Of a DNA stretch of 64,000 nucleotides, positions 46,004 to 56,244 are shown piece by piece. Where the stretch lies: positions 248,001-312,000 of the forward strand of contig NZ_CP080627.1 of the NCBI RefSeq assembly GCF_025917315.1, in the 5' to 3' direction. Position numbers and translations under genes: made by a program. The notes under the pieces are model-generated. The model was not told the origin of the DNA. It was given only the letters and a program-made list of their open reading frames with translations, and ran no database searches. This DNA is from Halomonas qaidamensis. GTDB taxonomy: Bacteria > Pseudomonadota > Gammaproteobacteria > Pseudomonadales > Halomonadaceae. The first letter of the stretch is position 1; each line of letters opens with the position of its first letter.

Positions 46004-46476
46004 ACAAGGTCCCGATGACGGTAGCGGGAGAAAAAAGTCTTCGCGAAGAGCTTAATCACTTGAAGAGCGAAGCACGCCCCCAAGTGATAGCTGCTATTGC
46101 TGAAGCGCGTGAACACGGTGATCTCAAAGAGAATGCCGAATACCACGCCGCTCGTGAGCAGCAAGGGTTTATTGAAGGCCGTATCCAGGAAATTGAGAGC
46201 AAGCTTTCAGGTGCCCAGGTAATTGACGTTACCAAGCTGCCGAAAACCGGCAAGGTGATCTTTGGCGTTACCGTCTCTTTGCTGAACCTGGATAGCGACG
46301 CTAGTGTTACCTACCGCATTGTTGGTGAAGATGAGGCCAATATAAAAGAGGGGCGCATTTCTGTGACCTCGCCTATCGCCCGAGCGATGATTGGCAAAGA
46401 AGAAGGCGATGTGGTGGTGGTGAAAACCCCAGGTGGCGATGTTGAGTACGAAATTGAGAGTGTTGAACACCTCTGA
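46000..46476 (+). CDS. greA: Transcription elongation factor GreA
   Basis: A 158-residue GreA. The N-terminal coiled coil (about 8-75) has the tip acidic residues in [17 protein letters not shown]; the C-terminal FKBP-like domain includes [20 protein letters not shown]. It rescues backtracked RNA polymerase by inducing transcript cleavage. Four-base overlap with carB indicates coupled translation. A long palindromic terminator follows. Confidence 0.96.
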   Translation: MNKVPMTVAGEKSLREELNHLKSEARPQVIAAIAEAREHGDLKENAEYHAAREQQGFIEGRIQEIESKLSGAQVIDVTKLPKTGKVIFGVTVSLLNLDSDASVTYRIVGEDEANIKEGRISVTSPIARAMIGKEEGDVVVVKTPGGDVEYEIESVEHL

Positions 46477-46528
46477 TTTACCGCTGTGACGCAGGGGCAG
46501 GCGTCTTTATGGCGCCTGCGATCCAGAC

Positions 46529-46572
46529 ACACTAAAAGGCCCGTGACGATGATGTCACGGGCCTTTTAGTGT
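46529..46572. terminator. 19-bp perfect palindromic bidirectional terminator
   Basis: ACACTAAAAGGCCCGTGAC and its exact complement flank a GATGAT loop. T4 on both strands; it separates greA from the convergent yhbY. Confidence 0.9.
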
Positions 46573-46601
46573 CATGCATTCTTTAACGAGTCACGTGCAG
46601 G

Positions 46602-46928
46602 TTAATGCCGTCCGTGGTGGTTTTCAAAACGCGTGATGTTGGAAAGCTTGGGGTTTACCTTTGGGTTACGGCGATAAAGCAGCGCCATTTTGCCAATGGT
46701 TTGTACTAGCTCAGCGTGACTGTCGGCGACGAGCTCGTTGAGCATTGCGACGCGGTCATCCCGCTCTGCAATAGCGAGCTTCACTTTAATGAGCTCGTGA
46801 TCATTGAGTGCGCGGCTGAGTTCTGCGAGCAGATTTTCAGAGACGCCGTTTTCAGAAACGGTGACCACCGGATTAAGGTGGTGGCCAATGCTACGAAATG
46901 CTTTCTTTTGTGCCTGTGACAAGCTCAT
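46602..46928 (-). CDS. yhbY: Ribosome-associated RNA-binding protein YhbY
   Basis: A 108-residue single CRM-domain (CRS1-YhbY) protein: AQKKAFRSIGHHLNPVVTVS, the VSENGVSENLLAELSRALND helix, HELIKVKLA and the GxxG-like QTIGKMALLYRRNP. It associates with pre-50S ribosomes. It is divergent from rlmE, with 60-110 bp between depending on the rlmE start, and shares that neighbourhood in most gammaproteobacteria. Confidence 0.92.
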   Translation of the reverse strand: MSLSQAQKKAFRSIGHHLNPVVTVSENGVSENLLAELSRALNDHELIKVKLAIAERDDRVAMLNELVADSHAELVQTIGKMALLYRRNPKVNPKLSNITRFENHHGRH

Positions 46929-47042
46929 GGTATCTTGCGGTATCCCGGTTAGCGCTTAACGCTCCATCTTACGGTGAAAAGCCGTTAAGTGAAAGCAATC
47001 GCTTTAATGTGCCCATCTCTTATTCCAGTGTTAGATTCCCAC

Positions 47043-47690
47043 ATGCAGCAAAAGCCCCCAAGCCGTAAACATTCAGTGAGCAAAACCAGCAATAACTGGA
47101 AGAAAGAACACTTTGACGACCAGTACGTTAAGCAACGCTGGCAAGATGGCTATCGCTCTCGGGCAAGCTATAAGCTGCTTGAACTTGATGAAAAAGATAA
47201 GTTGTTTCGCCCAGGTATGACCGTCATTGACCTAGGCGCTGCCCCTGGTGGGTGGAGTCAAATTGCCGCAGAAAAGGTGGGGCCTGATGGTATCGTGATA
47301 GCGTCAGATATCCTGGAGATGGATGCGCTGGCCGGTGTTGACTTTGTTCAGGGTGATTTTACTGAGGAAAGCGTGCTTAATGCGATTCTAGAGCGTTTAG
47401 GAAATCGCCAAGTAGACCTTGTGATGTCTGACATGGCCCCCAATATGAGTGGTATGGCAGCAATTGATCAGCCTCAGGCGATGTATCTTGTTGAACTGGC
47501 TTTAGAGCTTGCGCGAGAAACGTTGCCAACGGGTGGGCGCTTCTTGGCAAAAGTTTTTCAAGGTGAAGGGTTTGATACCTATTTGAAAGAGCTTCGAAAT
47601 AGCTTTGATCGAGTGGTTACTCGCAAGCCGGATGCCTCAAGGGCGCGTTCGCGGGAGGTTTATTTCTTAGCGGAAGGATTTCGCGGTTAA
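47043..47690 (+). CDS. rlmE: 23S rRNA 2'-O-ribose methyltransferase RlmE (FtsJ)
   Basis: A Rossmann methyltransferase of about 215 residues that methylates U2552 of 23S rRNA. The SAM site is [15 protein letters not shown]. The K-D-K-E tetrad is seen as Lys in [12 protein letters not shown], Asp in [11 protein letters not shown], Lys in [11 protein letters not shown] and Glu in [11 protein letters not shown]. The start is uncertain: the ATG at 47043 lacks a good ribosome site, and a GTG at 46989 or 47076 is possible. ftsH follows. Confidence 0.93.
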   Translation: MQQKPPSRKHSVSKTSNNWKKEHFDDQYVKQRWQDGYRSRASYKLLELDEKDKLFRPGMTVIDLGAAPGGWSQIAAEKVGPDGIVIASDILEMDALAGVDFVQGDFTEESVLNAILERLGNRQVDLVMSDMAPNMSGMAAIDQPQAMYLVELALELARETLPTGGRFLAKVFQGEGFDTYLKELRNSFDRVVTRKPDASRARSREVYFLAEGFRG

Positions 47691-47922
47691 CGTAACGTAA
47701 ATATGCGCTGGCGGTCAGGCAAGCTGGCGAGTAATAGCAAAGATTTATCAGTGCGATTGCCAGACAGGCAGGCGCAAATTGTGTCACATTATGCAGGTTG
47801 GACGTGCGTGACACAGATGGCCCAAAGCAAAATGTGCTTTGGCAATGGTTGAACGTTAAGCTCTAGTGTAAGGTCTGAGTATTGACGGTTAACTGACGGA
47901 TTCTTGTAATGAGGGTAGCCCC

Positions 47923-49932
47923 TTGAACGATATGGCGAAGAACCTGATTCTGTGGTTGGTCATTGCGGCCGTTCTACTGACAGTGTTCAACAATTTCAGT
48001 ACAGAAAGTGCACCGCAAACCACTAACTATTCTCAGTTTGTGCAGCAGGTGCAAAATCAGCAGGTGCGTAGTGTCACGATTGATGGCTATACCATCATTG
48101 GTGAGCGAACGGACGGCTCCCAGTTCCAGACCATTCGTCCAGCGGCGGAAGACCCCAAGCTGATGGATGATTTGTTAAGTAATAACGTGACAGTGGTTGG
48201 TAAAGAGCCTGAGCAGCAAAGCATCTGGACACGTTTGCTGATTGCTAGCTTCCCGATCCTGCTCATCTTGGCCATCTTTATGTTCTTTATGCGCCAAATG
48301 CAGGGTGGTGCTGGTGGCGGTAAAGGCGGCCCGATGAGCTTCGGCAAATCTAAAGCTAAACTGCTGTCGCAGGATCAGATTAAAACGACGTTTGCTGATG
48401 TTGCAGGTTGTGACGAAGCAAAAGAAGAAGTTGAAGAGCTGGTAGATTTCTTGCGCGATCCGACCAAGTTTCAGCGCCTGGGTGGAACAATCCCTCGTGG
48501 TGTATTGATGGTAGGTCCCCCAGGAACGGGTAAAACGCTGCTGGCCAAGTCGATTGCCGGTGAAGCCAAGGTGCCGTTTTTCTCGATCTCCGGTTCAGAT
48601 TTTGTTGAGATGTTTGTGGGCGTCGGTGCTTCACGCGTTCGTGATATGTTCGAGCAGGCCAAGAAACAAGCACCTTGTATTATCTTTATTGACGAAATTG
48701 ATGCGGTTGGTCGTTCGCGCGGTGCAGGTATGGGCGGCGGTAATGATGAGCGTGAGCAAACGCTTAACCAGCTGCTAGTTGAGATGGACGGTTTTGAGGC
48801 TAACGAAGGCGTTATTGTGATTGCCGCGACTAACCGTCCTGACGTGCTTGACCCTGCGCTGTTGCGCCCAGGTCGTTTTGACCGTCAGGTGACCGTTGGT
48901 TTGCCGGATATTCGTGGTCGTGAGCACATTTTGGGTGTTCATCTACGCAAAGTGCCGCTGGCTGATGATGTTAAGCCGCAGCTGATTGCACGCGGTACTC
49001 CGGGCTTCTCTGGCGCGGACCTTGCAAACTTGGTGAATGAGGCAGCACTGTTTGCGGCCCGTCGTAATAAGCGCTTGGTTGCCATGGAAGAGCTGGAGCT
49101 TGCTAAAGATAAGATCATGATGGGCGCTGAGCGCAAATCGATGGTCATGACCGATAAAGAGAAGCTCAACACCGCGTATCACGAATCAGGTCATGCCATT
49201 ATTGGCTTGGTTGCCCCTGAGCATGATCCTGTTTACAAAGTGACGATCATCCCACGTGGCCGGGCGTTGGGTGTCACGATGTTCTTGCCGGAAGAGGATC
49301 GCTATAGTCTGTCGCGTCAGCAAATTCTTAGCCAAATTTGCTCGCTGTTCGGTGGTCGTATTGCTGAAGAGATGACGTTGGGCGCTAACGGTGTGACTAC
49401 CGGTGCCTCTAATGACATCAAGCGCGCTACAGAGCTTGCTCACAACATGGTTGCTAAGTGGGGCCTGTCGAGTGAAATGGGTCCGATCATGTACGACGAA
49501 GATGAATCTCATCAATTCCTTGGTGGCCCTGGTCAAGGTGGCGGTAAGCTGAAGTCTGGCGAAACGACTTCTCGTCTCGATAAAGAAGTGCGCAAAATTA
49601 TCGACGAGTGTTACGAGCAGGCACGTCAGATTTTGGAAGATAATCGCGACAAGCTGGACGCGATGGCCGAAGCGTTAATGAAATACGAGACTATCGACGC
49701 CGATCAGCTGAAAGATATTATGGAAGGCCGTGATCCGCGTCCGCCTGAAGGTTGGAACGACGGTGATTCATCTGGCGGTGGCACACGTGTTAGCGATGAT
49801 AAGCCAGAAGTGAAGGCTGGAGAATCGGTCGATGACACCCCGCCAGGCGCTTCTGGTGAGGATGGCGAAGAAGATGATGACGAGCCTCGTCGTCGGCCCT
49901 CGGATCCGTTAGGTGGCTCTGCTGGATCGTAA
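47923..49932 (+). CDS. ftsH: ATP-dependent zinc metalloprotease FtsH
   Basis: A 669-residue inner-membrane AAA protease. Two transmembrane helices (about 8-26 and 103-125) flank a periplasmic domain. Walker A is GPPGTGKT, Walker [12 protein letters not shown], the second region of homology is [19 protein letters not shown] and the zinc site is HESGH. The acidic C-terminal tail is long. It degrades unassembled membrane proteins, LpxC and sigma-32. GAGGG lies eight bases before a TTG at 47923 and 17 before the ATG at 47932, so the TTG is favoured. Confidence 0.96.
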   Translation: MNDMAKNLILWLVIAAVLLTVFNNFSTESAPQTTNYSQFVQQVQNQQVRSVTIDGYTIIGERTDGSQFQTIRPAAEDPKLMDDLLSNNVTVVGKEPEQQSIWTRLLIASFPILLILAIFMFFMRQMQGGAGGGKGGPMSFGKSKAKLLSQDQIKTTFADVAGCDEAKEEVEELVDFLRDPTKFQRLGGTIPRGVLMVGPPGTGKTLLAKSIAGEAKVPFFSISGSDFVEMFVGVGASRVRDMFEQAKKQAPCIIFIDEIDAVGRSRGAGMGGGNDEREQTLNQLLVEMDGFEANEGVIVIAATNRPDVLDPALLRPGRFDRQVTVGLPDIRGREHILGVHLRKVPLADDVKPQLIARGTPGFSGADLANLVNEAALFAARRNKRLVAMEELELAKDKIMMGAERKSMVMTDKEKLNTAYHESGHAIIGLVAPEHDPVYKVTIIPRGRALGVTMFLPEEDRYSLSRQQILSQICSLFGGRIAEEMTLGANGVTTGASNDIKRATELAHNMVAKWGLSSEMGPIMYDEDESHQFLGGPGQGGGKLKSGETTSRLDKEVRKIIDECYEQARQILEDNRDKLDAMAEALMKYETIDADQLKDIMEGRDPRPPEGWNDGDSSGGGTRVSDDKPEVKAGESVDDTPPGASGEDGEEDDDEPRRRPSDPLGGSAGS

Positions 49933-49959
49933 TTAACGAGGGCTGTAGTAATGTTAGAC

Positions 49960-49987
49960 AAGGCGTCCCATAGCGGGGCGCCTTTTT
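49960..49987 (+). terminator. Intrinsic terminator after ftsH
   Basis: AAGGCGTCCC/GGGGCGCCTT stem with T5. Confidence 0.85.
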
Positions 49988-50038
49988 GTTATGCTGTGAA
50001 ATAGTTACCGTAACGTTTTTCTCTTATCAGGCCGCAGC

Positions 50039-50956
50039 ATGAAACCGATAGTTGACTCTTCATCGCCTTTACAGGCAGCGGATAGCGCATATCATTTGCG
50101 TTGTGGACGCCACTTGCTAGATCTCTCATTTCCAAGAGTAATGGGTATTTTGAATGTTACCCCCGACTCTTTCTCGGATGGAGGGCAGCATGTTGGCTTA
50201 GATAGCGCCCTGCGTCATGCTGAGCAAATGCTGGCGGAAGGCGCGGCGATAATCGATGTGGGAGGGGAGTCAACCCGCCCTGGAGCCAGCTTCGTTTCAG
50301 AACAAGAGGAGTTAGATCGTGTACTCCCTGTGGTTGAAGCGTTGGTGCGCGAGCTAGATGCACTAGTTTCCGTTGATACGAGCAGCCCCGCTGTTATGCG
50401 CGAAGTAAGTGCGCTTGGCGCAGGTATGATTAACGATGTGCGTGCATTAGAGCGAGAAGGTGCGTTAAGTGCTGCGGCAAGCAGTAGCCTGCCGATTTGT
50501 GTAATGCATCGCCAAGGTGAGCCTCAGGACATGCAGCAATCGCCGCATTACGATCAGCCTATTGAGCGAGTGGTGGTTGACTATCTGGCTGAGCGCATAG
50601 CGCTGTGCGAGCAGGCCGGAATTCGCCGTAGCCGTTTGCTGGTGGATCCTGGCTTTGGTTTTGGCAAAACCATTGAGCATAACTTGCGGCTCTTGAAATA
50701 CATGAATGAGCTTCAGGCACTCGGGTTGCCAATGTTAGTAGGTATGTCGCGGAAAAGCATGATTGGCAAAGTGTTAGGTCGCCCGGTGGAAGAGCGTCTG
50801 GCCGGAGGTCTCGCGCTAGCCGCCATGGCAGTTGAACGTGGTGCTAACATTTTACGTGTGCATGACGTTGGCCCGACAGTAGATGCTGTGAATATGGCCT
50901 GGGCGGTGCTTCAAGAAGGCTGTGAGCCGCTCCTAAATAGAGAGGTTACGTCATGA
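50039..50956 (+). CDS. folP: Dihydropteroate synthase FolP
   Basis: A 305-residue TIM-barrel enzyme joining p-aminobenzoate to the pterin in folate synthesis; the target of sulfonamides. Both pterin signatures are visible: [16 protein letters not shown] and [15 protein letters not shown]. So are [17 protein letters not shown] and the C-terminal LRVHDV. About 20 residues longer at the N-terminus than E. coli FolP. Overlaps glmM by four bases. Confidence 0.95.
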   Translation: MKPIVDSSSPLQAADSAYHLRCGRHLLDLSFPRVMGILNVTPDSFSDGGQHVGLDSALRHAEQMLAEGAAIIDVGGESTRPGASFVSEQEELDRVLPVVEALVRELDALVSVDTSSPAVMREVSALGAGMINDVRALEREGALSAAASSSLPICVMHRQGEPQDMQQSPHYDQPIERVVVDYLAERIALCEQAGIRRSRLLVDPGFGFGKTIEHNLRLLKYMNELQALGLPMLVGMSRKSMIGKVLGRPVEERLAGGLALAAMAVERGANILRVHDVGPTVDAVNMAWAVLQEGCEPLLNREVTS

Positions 50957-52302
50957 CGCGACGTTATTTTGGTACCGATGGTATTCGCGGTACGGTGGGG
51001 CAAGCGCCCATTACTGCCGATTTTATGCTAAAGCTAGGCTGGGCAGCGGGTCAGGTGCTGCGTCGTGAAAAAGGCCGTACCCGCGTATTGATTGGTAAAG
51101 ATACACGCATTTCCGGCTATATGTTTGAGTCGGCGCTCGAAGCTGGGCTATCCGCTGCGGGTGTAGATGTTTCACTGTTAGGGCCAATGCCTACGCCAGG
51201 TATCGCTTATTTAACACGCACCTTTCGTGCCGATGCTGGAATTGTGATTTCCGCTTCCCATAATGCGTTTGACGATAACGGCATTAAGTTCTTCTCAGCG
51301 GAAGGTAAAAAGCTACCCGATGCAATCGAGGATCGCATCGAGGAAATGCTTGAAGCGCCACTAACAACCGCTGGGGCAGCTCAACTGGGTAAAGCAACGC
51401 GTATTGATGATGCTGCTGGGCGCTATATCGAGTTCTGCAAATCGACGTTACCTGATCGCCTTAGCCTGCATGGTCTAAAAGTTGTATTGGATTGTGCGCA
51501 TGGTGCTACCTATCACATTGCGCCAAACGTATTTCGTGAGCTAGGTGCCGATGTTAGCGTGATTGGCGCTGCCCCTGATGGGTTGAATATTAACCATCAG
51601 GTGGGCTCTACCCATCCTGCTGCACTGCGAGCAGCAGTCATACAGCAAGGTGCTGATTTAGGCGTTGCCTTTGATGGGGATGGTGATCGGGTGCTACTGG
51701 TAGATGCTGATGGCCGTGAGGTAGACGGTGACGATATTCTTTACCTGATTGCCCGAGACCGTCACGAGCGGGGGCTGCTTGAAGGTGGCGTAGTGGGTAC
51801 CCTGATGAGTAATTTCGGGCTTGCTATGGCGCTGGAGCGGCTGGGAATTCCTTTTCAACGCGCGAAAGTAGGCGATCGTTTTGTCATGGAAATGATGGCG
51901 GCTAATGGCTGGGAGCTAGGCGGCGAATCATCGGGCCATATTGTATGTGGACATGTTCAAACGACCGGTGATGGGGTTGTGTCGGCGTTGCAGGTGTTGG
52001 CGTTGATGGTGCGAGAGCAAAAGCCACTGCTATCACTGCTTAAGGGGTTAGAAAAGGTTCCGCAGTCCTTGGTCAACGTTAGGCTGCCTGCGGGCACCAA
52101 TGCAAAAGATGTCATGACAGCACAGCCGTTACTGGAAGCAGTTACTGCGCTTGAAAGTGAACTAGGCGACCAGGGCCGTGTTTTACTTCGGCCATCGGGC
52201 ACTGAACCGCTTATTCGTGTCATGGTAGAAGGCCGGGCTCACCTAGATGTTGACCGTTTGGCACATAAACTTGCTGATCAGGTTCAGGCGTTGCTCAGTT
52301 AG
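50953..52302 (+). CDS. glmM: Phosphoglucosamine mutase GlmM
   Basis: A 449-residue alpha-phosphohexomutase. The phosphoserine loop is [17 protein letters not shown] (Ser about 102), the metal loop is [13 protein letters not shown], the sugar loop is [10 protein letters not shown], and the phosphate-binding loop is [16 protein letters not shown]. It converts glucosamine-6-phosphate to glucosamine-1-phosphate for peptidoglycan and LPS. The ATGA overlap with folP couples translation. Confidence 0.96.
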   Translation: MTRRYFGTDGIRGTVGQAPITADFMLKLGWAAGQVLRREKGRTRVLIGKDTRISGYMFESALEAGLSAAGVDVSLLGPMPTPGIAYLTRTFRADAGIVISASHNAFDDNGIKFFSAEGKKLPDAIEDRIEEMLEAPLTTAGAAQLGKATRIDDAAGRYIEFCKSTLPDRLSLHGLKVVLDCAHGATYHIAPNVFRELGADVSVIGAAPDGLNINHQVGSTHPAALRAAVIQQGADLGVAFDGDGDRVLLVDADGREVDGDDILYLIARDRHERGLLEGGVVGTLMSNFGLAMALERLGIPFQRAKVGDRFVMEMMAANGWELGGESSGHIVCGHVQTTGDGVVSALQVLALMVREQKPLLSLLKGLEKVPQSLVNVRLPAGTNAKDVMTAQPLLEAVTALESELGDQGRVLLRPSGTEPLIRVMVEGRAHLDVDRLAHKLADQVQALLS

Positions 52303-52417
52303 CTTGCTAAGCAGTCATACTCAATTAGCGTTCTCAACTAATTAAGCTGTATAACAGCGGTTGTCTTGACAAGGCCGCTCCTATACCATTTCGCTCCACC
52401 TTGAGTGAGGATAATCG

Positions 52418-53167
52418 ATGCGTACGCCATTAATTGCCGGTAACTGGAAAATGAACGGTTCTACGGCGTTGATTCAAGCGTTTGGAGACGCTTTCACCGC
52501 GGCTAAGCTGCCTAATAGCATTGATGTTGTGGTTATTCCGCCGTTTCCCTATTTGGAAGCAGCCCGCATTGCGTTCCAAAATACGCCGCTGCAGTTAGGG
52601 GCCCAAACGCTTAATCCTCAGCACTCAGGCGCGCATACGGGTGAAATCAGTGGGCGTATGCTTAAAGAGTTTGACGTAGCTTATGTGCTGGTCGGCCACT
52701 CTGAACGTCGGCAGCTTTATAAAGAAGGCGACGAGCAAGTGTTTGACCGCTTAGTAGCCGCACTCGATGTTGGCCTAACGCCAATTCTTTGTGTTGGTGA
52801 AACCCTGGAAGAGCGCGATGCAGGAAGCACAATGGATGTTGTGTTGCGGCAAGTTGGCTATGCAATGGCGCGTTTAGAGCCAGCACAGCGGCTTAAGATT
52901 GTCATTGCCTATGAACCGGTATGGGCAATTGGCACAGGGCGTACAGCAACGCCTGAACAGGCCCAAGAAGTAATGGCGGGTATTCGTGCCTACCAAGCAG
53001 GGTTTGATAAAACGCTCGCCGAGCAGCTTAAGTTGCTTTACGGCGGCAGTATGAATGCAAGTAATGCGGCTGAGTTACTTGCTCAGCCGGATATCGACGG
53101 CGGTTTAGTGGGCGGCGCTTCGCTCAAAACCGATGATTTCTACGCTATTTGTCAGTCAGCAGGATAA
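52418..53167 (+). CDS. tpiA: Triosephosphate isomerase
   Basis: A 249-residue TIM barrel with the catalytic residues in place: Lys12 in AGNWKMNGS, His in VLVGHSERRQ, and Glu in AYEPVWAIGTG. It interconverts dihydroxyacetone phosphate and glyceraldehyde-3-phosphate. TGAGG precedes the ATG. secG follows four bases after its stop. Confidence 0.97.
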   Translation: MRTPLIAGNWKMNGSTALIQAFGDAFTAAKLPNSIDVVVIPPFPYLEAARIAFQNTPLQLGAQTLNPQHSGAHTGEISGRMLKEFDVAYVLVGHSERRQLYKEGDEQVFDRLVAALDVGLTPILCVGETLEERDAGSTMDVVLRQVGYAMARLEPAQRLKIVIAYEPVWAIGTGRTATPEQAQEVMAGIRAYQAGFDKTLAEQLKLLYGGSMNASNAAELLAQPDIDGGLVGGASLKTDDFYAICQSAG

Positions 53168-53171
53168 TCCC

Positions 53172-53531
53172 ATGCAAGTTGCAATTCTTATGGTTCATGT
53201 GGTGATTGCGATCGCCTTGGTTGTGCTCATCCTGCTTCAGCAGGGAAAAGGTGCCGACGCAGGTGCCTCTTTTGGTGGAGGTGCATCGCAAACGGTCTTT
53301 GGTTCGCGGGGGAGTGGTAACTTTCTGTCTCGTGCAACAGGCCTTTTAGCCGCTGGCTTTTTTGTTACCTCCATGGCGCTGGCTTATTTTGCAACGCAGG
53401 CCGGACAGGCTCCTGAAGCGGGTATTCCCGACTCTCGCCTGATTGAACAACAGCGCAATATTCCAACGCTTGACGATGGCCCTGCAAGTATGGATAATAC
53501 CGCGCCAGTGCTAGAGGAAAGCAACGAGTAA
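53172..53531 (+). CDS. secG: Preprotein translocase subunit SecG
   Basis: A 119-residue SecG with two membrane helices: ILMVHVVIAIALVVLILLQQ near the start and a second at about 55-75 (TGLLAAGFFVTSMALAYFAT). The conserved cytoplasmic loop QGKGADAGASFGGGASQTVF connects them. It assists SecYEG export. The start at 53172 is the ATG just after tpiA; an upstream frame lies inside tpiA. tRNA-Leu follows within 34 bp. Confidence 0.95.
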   Translation: MQVAILMVHVVIAIALVVLILLQQGKGADAGASFGGGASQTVFGSRGSGNFLSRATGLLAAGFFVTSMALAYFATQAGQAPEAGIPDSRLIEQQRNIPTLDDGPASMDNTAPVLEESNE

Positions 53532-53564
53532 CATATTGATACTGCTTCTTTAGCCTCCCCTGTT

Positions 53565-53651
53565 GCCGAAGTGGTGGAATTGGTAGACACGCTATCTTGA
53601 GGGGGTAGTGACCGTATGGTCGTGCGGGTTCAAGTCCCGCCTTCGGCACCA
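53565..53651 (+). tRNA. tRNA-Leu (anticodon GAG)
   Basis: 87 nt, acceptor GCCGAAG/CTTCGGC with encoded ACCA. The anticodon stem CTATC/GGTAG encloses TTGAGGG, giving GAG. A long class-II variable arm (TGACCGTATGGTCGT) and T-loop GGGTTCAAGTCCC are present. It reads CUC and CUU codons. It lies just after secG, as in many gammaproteobacteria. Confidence 0.95.
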
Positions 53652-53750
53652 TCTGTTTTGCTGGCTAGCCAGCTTCCCAGAGTTTTTCAGAAAAAAGCGT
53701 TATGCCATATAGAGTAAATCAGGGTTGGCACCTGAGGCGAAAAAGAGTTC

Positions 53751-53779
53751 TTGACGAAAGCGGATCAAGTGTCTATTAT
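53751..53779 (+). promoter_or_regulatory. Sigma-70 promoter of the initiator tRNA
   Basis: TTGACG, 17-nt spacer, TATTAT, followed by a GC-rich CGCTCC discriminator typical of stringently controlled tRNA promoters. The tRNA begins 17 bases after the -10 box. Confidence 0.75.
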
Positions 53780-53795
53780 CGCTCCTCTAGATTGA

Positions 53796-53872
<77 letters not shown>

Positions 53873-53976
53873 TCTTCTAGTAACATGAAAGATTTATGAA
53901 TAAAGCGTCTGTTTAAGCACCTGGTGCATGAAAGTCGCTGATCATGTTGCTAAAGTGGTACTACAGGTTTCTTTCG

Positions 53977-54005
53977 AAAAGCCCCTTCCTGTGAAGGGGC
54001 TTTTT
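53977..54005 (+). terminator. Intrinsic terminator after the initiator tRNA
   Basis: AAAAGCCCCTTC-CTGT-GAAGGGGCTTTTT. It lies before rimP, so read-through or a further promoter in 54006-54150 must feed the rimP-nusA-infB operon. Confidence 0.9.
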
Positions 54006-54171
54006 GTTAGTAGCTTTTTTGTTAGTAGCTTTTCGAGAGCCAAGAGTGTCTCCAGAGCGGATGTCTTCCGAATTGCCAGAGACACATTTCCGGGTAACGC
54101 CAATCAGCCACCTAGCTTTTCATTCAACTCCTGGCCAGGTGCCTGATGCAACGGCTATAGGAGCTTTGTCT

Positions 54172-54633
54172 GTGGCCACAAAACACGCTGCGCTTCATGC
54201 GCTGATCGAACCTGTCGTAGCCGCTATGGGTTTTGAGCTATGGGGTATCGACCATCTTTCCCAGGGCAAGCATTCGCGGCTGGTAATTTATATCGAACGC
54301 GAAAGCGGCGTCAGCGTGGAAGACTGCGCTGATATTAGTCGCCAAGTTAGTGCCGTTATGGATGTGGAAGACCCTATTCCCGGCGAATACCGTTTGGAAG
54401 TCTCGTCGCCCGGTATGGCACGTCCCTTATATACCCTGGATCAATTTATTCGCTATCAAGGCCATCACGTTGCACTCAAGCTACGCGTTGCTTTTGATGG
54501 GCGGCGTAAATATCAAGGTCTTCTCGCCGGTGTCGAAGGCGATGAGGTACTGCTACAGCTGGATGGCGAAGAGTACTGTTTTCCAATCGAAAGCATTGAT
54601 TCTGCGCATGTCGTCCCGCAATTCGACGAATAA
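54172..54633 (+). CDS. rimP: Ribosome maturation factor RimP
   Basis: A 153-residue RimP. The N-terminal alpha/beta domain begins LHALIEPVVAAMGFELWGID and includes SVEDCADISRQVSAVMDVED and YRLEVSSPGMARPLYTLDQF; a C-terminal SH3-like domain follows. It assists 30S assembly. The GTG at 54172 has AGGAG eight bases upstream and gives the family's normal length; the open frame continues upstream to 54004 but has no such support. First gene of the nusA operon. Confidence 0.93.
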   Translation: MATKHAALHALIEPVVAAMGFELWGIDHLSQGKHSRLVIYIERESGVSVEDCADISRQVSAVMDVEDPIPGEYRLEVSSPGMARPLYTLDQFIRYQGHHVALKLRVAFDGRRKYQGLLAGVEGDEVLLQLDGEEYCFPIESIDSAHVVPQFDE

Positions 54634-54703
54634 ACGGGTGGCGGCTTCCGGCAGGCTGCCGGGATGATGCACAAAAGGACAGGTTTTCTGGCGAGGCAAA
54701 CGC

Positions 54704-56218
54704 ATGAGTAAAGAAATTTTAATGGTCGTGGACGCGATCTCTAACGAAAAAGGCGTCCCCCGCGATGTTATTTTTGAAGCGGTTGAAGCCGCGCTAGCCA
54801 GCGCGTCACGCAAGCGTTTTGATCAAGAAGAAGCCAATGTGCGCGTCCATATCGACCGTCGCACGGGCGACTACGACACGTTCCGTTACTGGACCGTGGT
54901 CGAAGATGACGAATTTGAAACACCGGATTATGAAATTAAAGAAACCATTGCCGAGCAGCGTGATCCGCCGCTTAAACTAGGCGATGTGGTCGAGAAGAAA
55001 ATTGAAAATGCCGTGTTTGGACGTATTGCTGCGCAAACAGCTAAGCAAGTTATCGTCCAGAAGGTACGAGAAGCTGAACGTGCAGAAGTTGTTCGTCAGT
55101 ACGCTGACCGTGAAGGCGAGTTGGTGGCGGGTATTGTTAAGAAAACCACCCGCGATGGCTTGATTATTGACCTGGGTGAAAATGCCGAGGCGTTCTTACC
55201 GCGTAACGAAATGATTCACGGTGAGCGCTACCGCATGAATGAGCGGGTTCGTGCATTGTTAGTGAAGGTTGATCCAGATGCACGTGGTGCGCAGCTACAG
55301 CTGTCACGTACCTGTCCTGAGTTCATCATTGAACTATTCAAAATTGAAGTGCCTGAAATTGCTGAACAGCTAATTGAAATTAAAGGCGCCGCGCGTGACC
55401 CAGGCTCACGAGCCAAAATCGCCGTTAAAACTAATGATCGGCGTATCGATCCTGTTGGGGCGTGCGTTGGTATGCGTGGTTCGCGCGTACAGGCAGTGTC
55501 GTCAGAGCTGCAAAACGAACGTGTCGATATTGTGCTGTGGGACGATAATCCGGCCCAGCTGGTGATCAACGCAATGGCACCTGCCGATGTGGCGTCTATC
55601 CTGGTTGACGAAGATGCCCATGCGATGGACGTGGCTGTTGCGCAAGACAACCTAGCTCAGGCTATTGGCCGCAGCGGTCAGAACGTACGTTTGGCCTCTG
55701 AGCTAACTGGCTGGCGTATTAACGTGATGACTGAAGATGAAGCTGAGTCAAAGCGTGAGCAGGAAATTGATAGCCTGGTGGACTCCTTCGTTCAGCACCT
55801 CGAAGTGGACGAAGATGTTGCCCGCCTATTAGTAGAAGAAGGGTTTACCACCCTGGAAGAAGTTGCCTACGTGCCGCTTGAAGAGATGCTCGAAATCGAA
55901 GAGTTCGATGAAGATTTGGTGGAAGAGCTGCGGGCACGAGCGAAAGACGAGCTGCTGACGATGGCGATTGCCTCGGAGGAAGCGCTAGACGGTGCCCAGC
56001 CAGCAGACGATCTGCTGGACATGGACGGCATGGAGCGCCATCTGGCCTTCATTCTGGCTAGCCGTGGCATTGTCACCATGGAAGATCTCGCCGAGCAGTC
56101 TGTCGACGATCTGGTCGATATCGAGGAGTTGGACGAAGCGCGCGCAGCGGCACTGATCATGACTGCCCGTGCGCCCTGGTTTGAAGACGATGGCGTATCG
56201 GATTCAAACACACAGTAA
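54704..56218 (+). CDS. nusA: Transcription termination/antitermination factor NusA
   Basis: A 504-residue NusA of the long gammaproteobacterial form. The N-terminal RNA-polymerase-binding domain (1-130) is followed by S1 (about 135-200, [20 protein letters not shown]), KH1 and KH2 ([38 protein letters not shown]). Two acidic C-terminal repeats close the protein ([20 protein letters not shown] and later [20 protein letters not shown]). It acts in pausing, termination and rRNA antitermination. Part of rimP-nusA-infB-rbfA-truB. Confidence 0.96.
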   Translation: MSKEILMVVDAISNEKGVPRDVIFEAVEAALASASRKRFDQEEANVRVHIDRRTGDYDTFRYWTVVEDDEFETPDYEIKETIAEQRDPPLKLGDVVEKKIENAVFGRIAAQTAKQVIVQKVREAERAEVVRQYADREGELVAGIVKKTTRDGLIIDLGENAEAFLPRNEMIHGERYRMNERVRALLVKVDPDARGAQLQLSRTCPEFIIELFKIEVPEIAEQLIEIKGAARDPGSRAKIAVKTNDRRIDPVGACVGMRGSRVQAVSSELQNERVDIVLWDDNPAQLVINAMAPADVASILVDEDAHAMDVAVAQDNLAQAIGRSGQNVRLASELTGWRINVMTEDEAESKREQEIDSLVDSFVQHLEVDEDVARLLVEEGFTTLEEVAYVPLEEMLEIEEFDEDLVEELRARAKDELLTMAIASEEALDGAQPADDLLDMDGMERHLAFILASRGIVTMEDLAEQSVDDLVDIEELDEARAAALIMTARAPWFEDDGVSDSNTQ

Positions 56219-56244
56219 AAGGTCACGGGCTGAGGAGGGTCACT

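Noticed and set aside
52360..52392. TTGACA near tpiA as a -35 box
   Set aside because: TTGACA at about 52366 has TATACC only 10 bases later and no -10-like hexamer at 16-18 bases.
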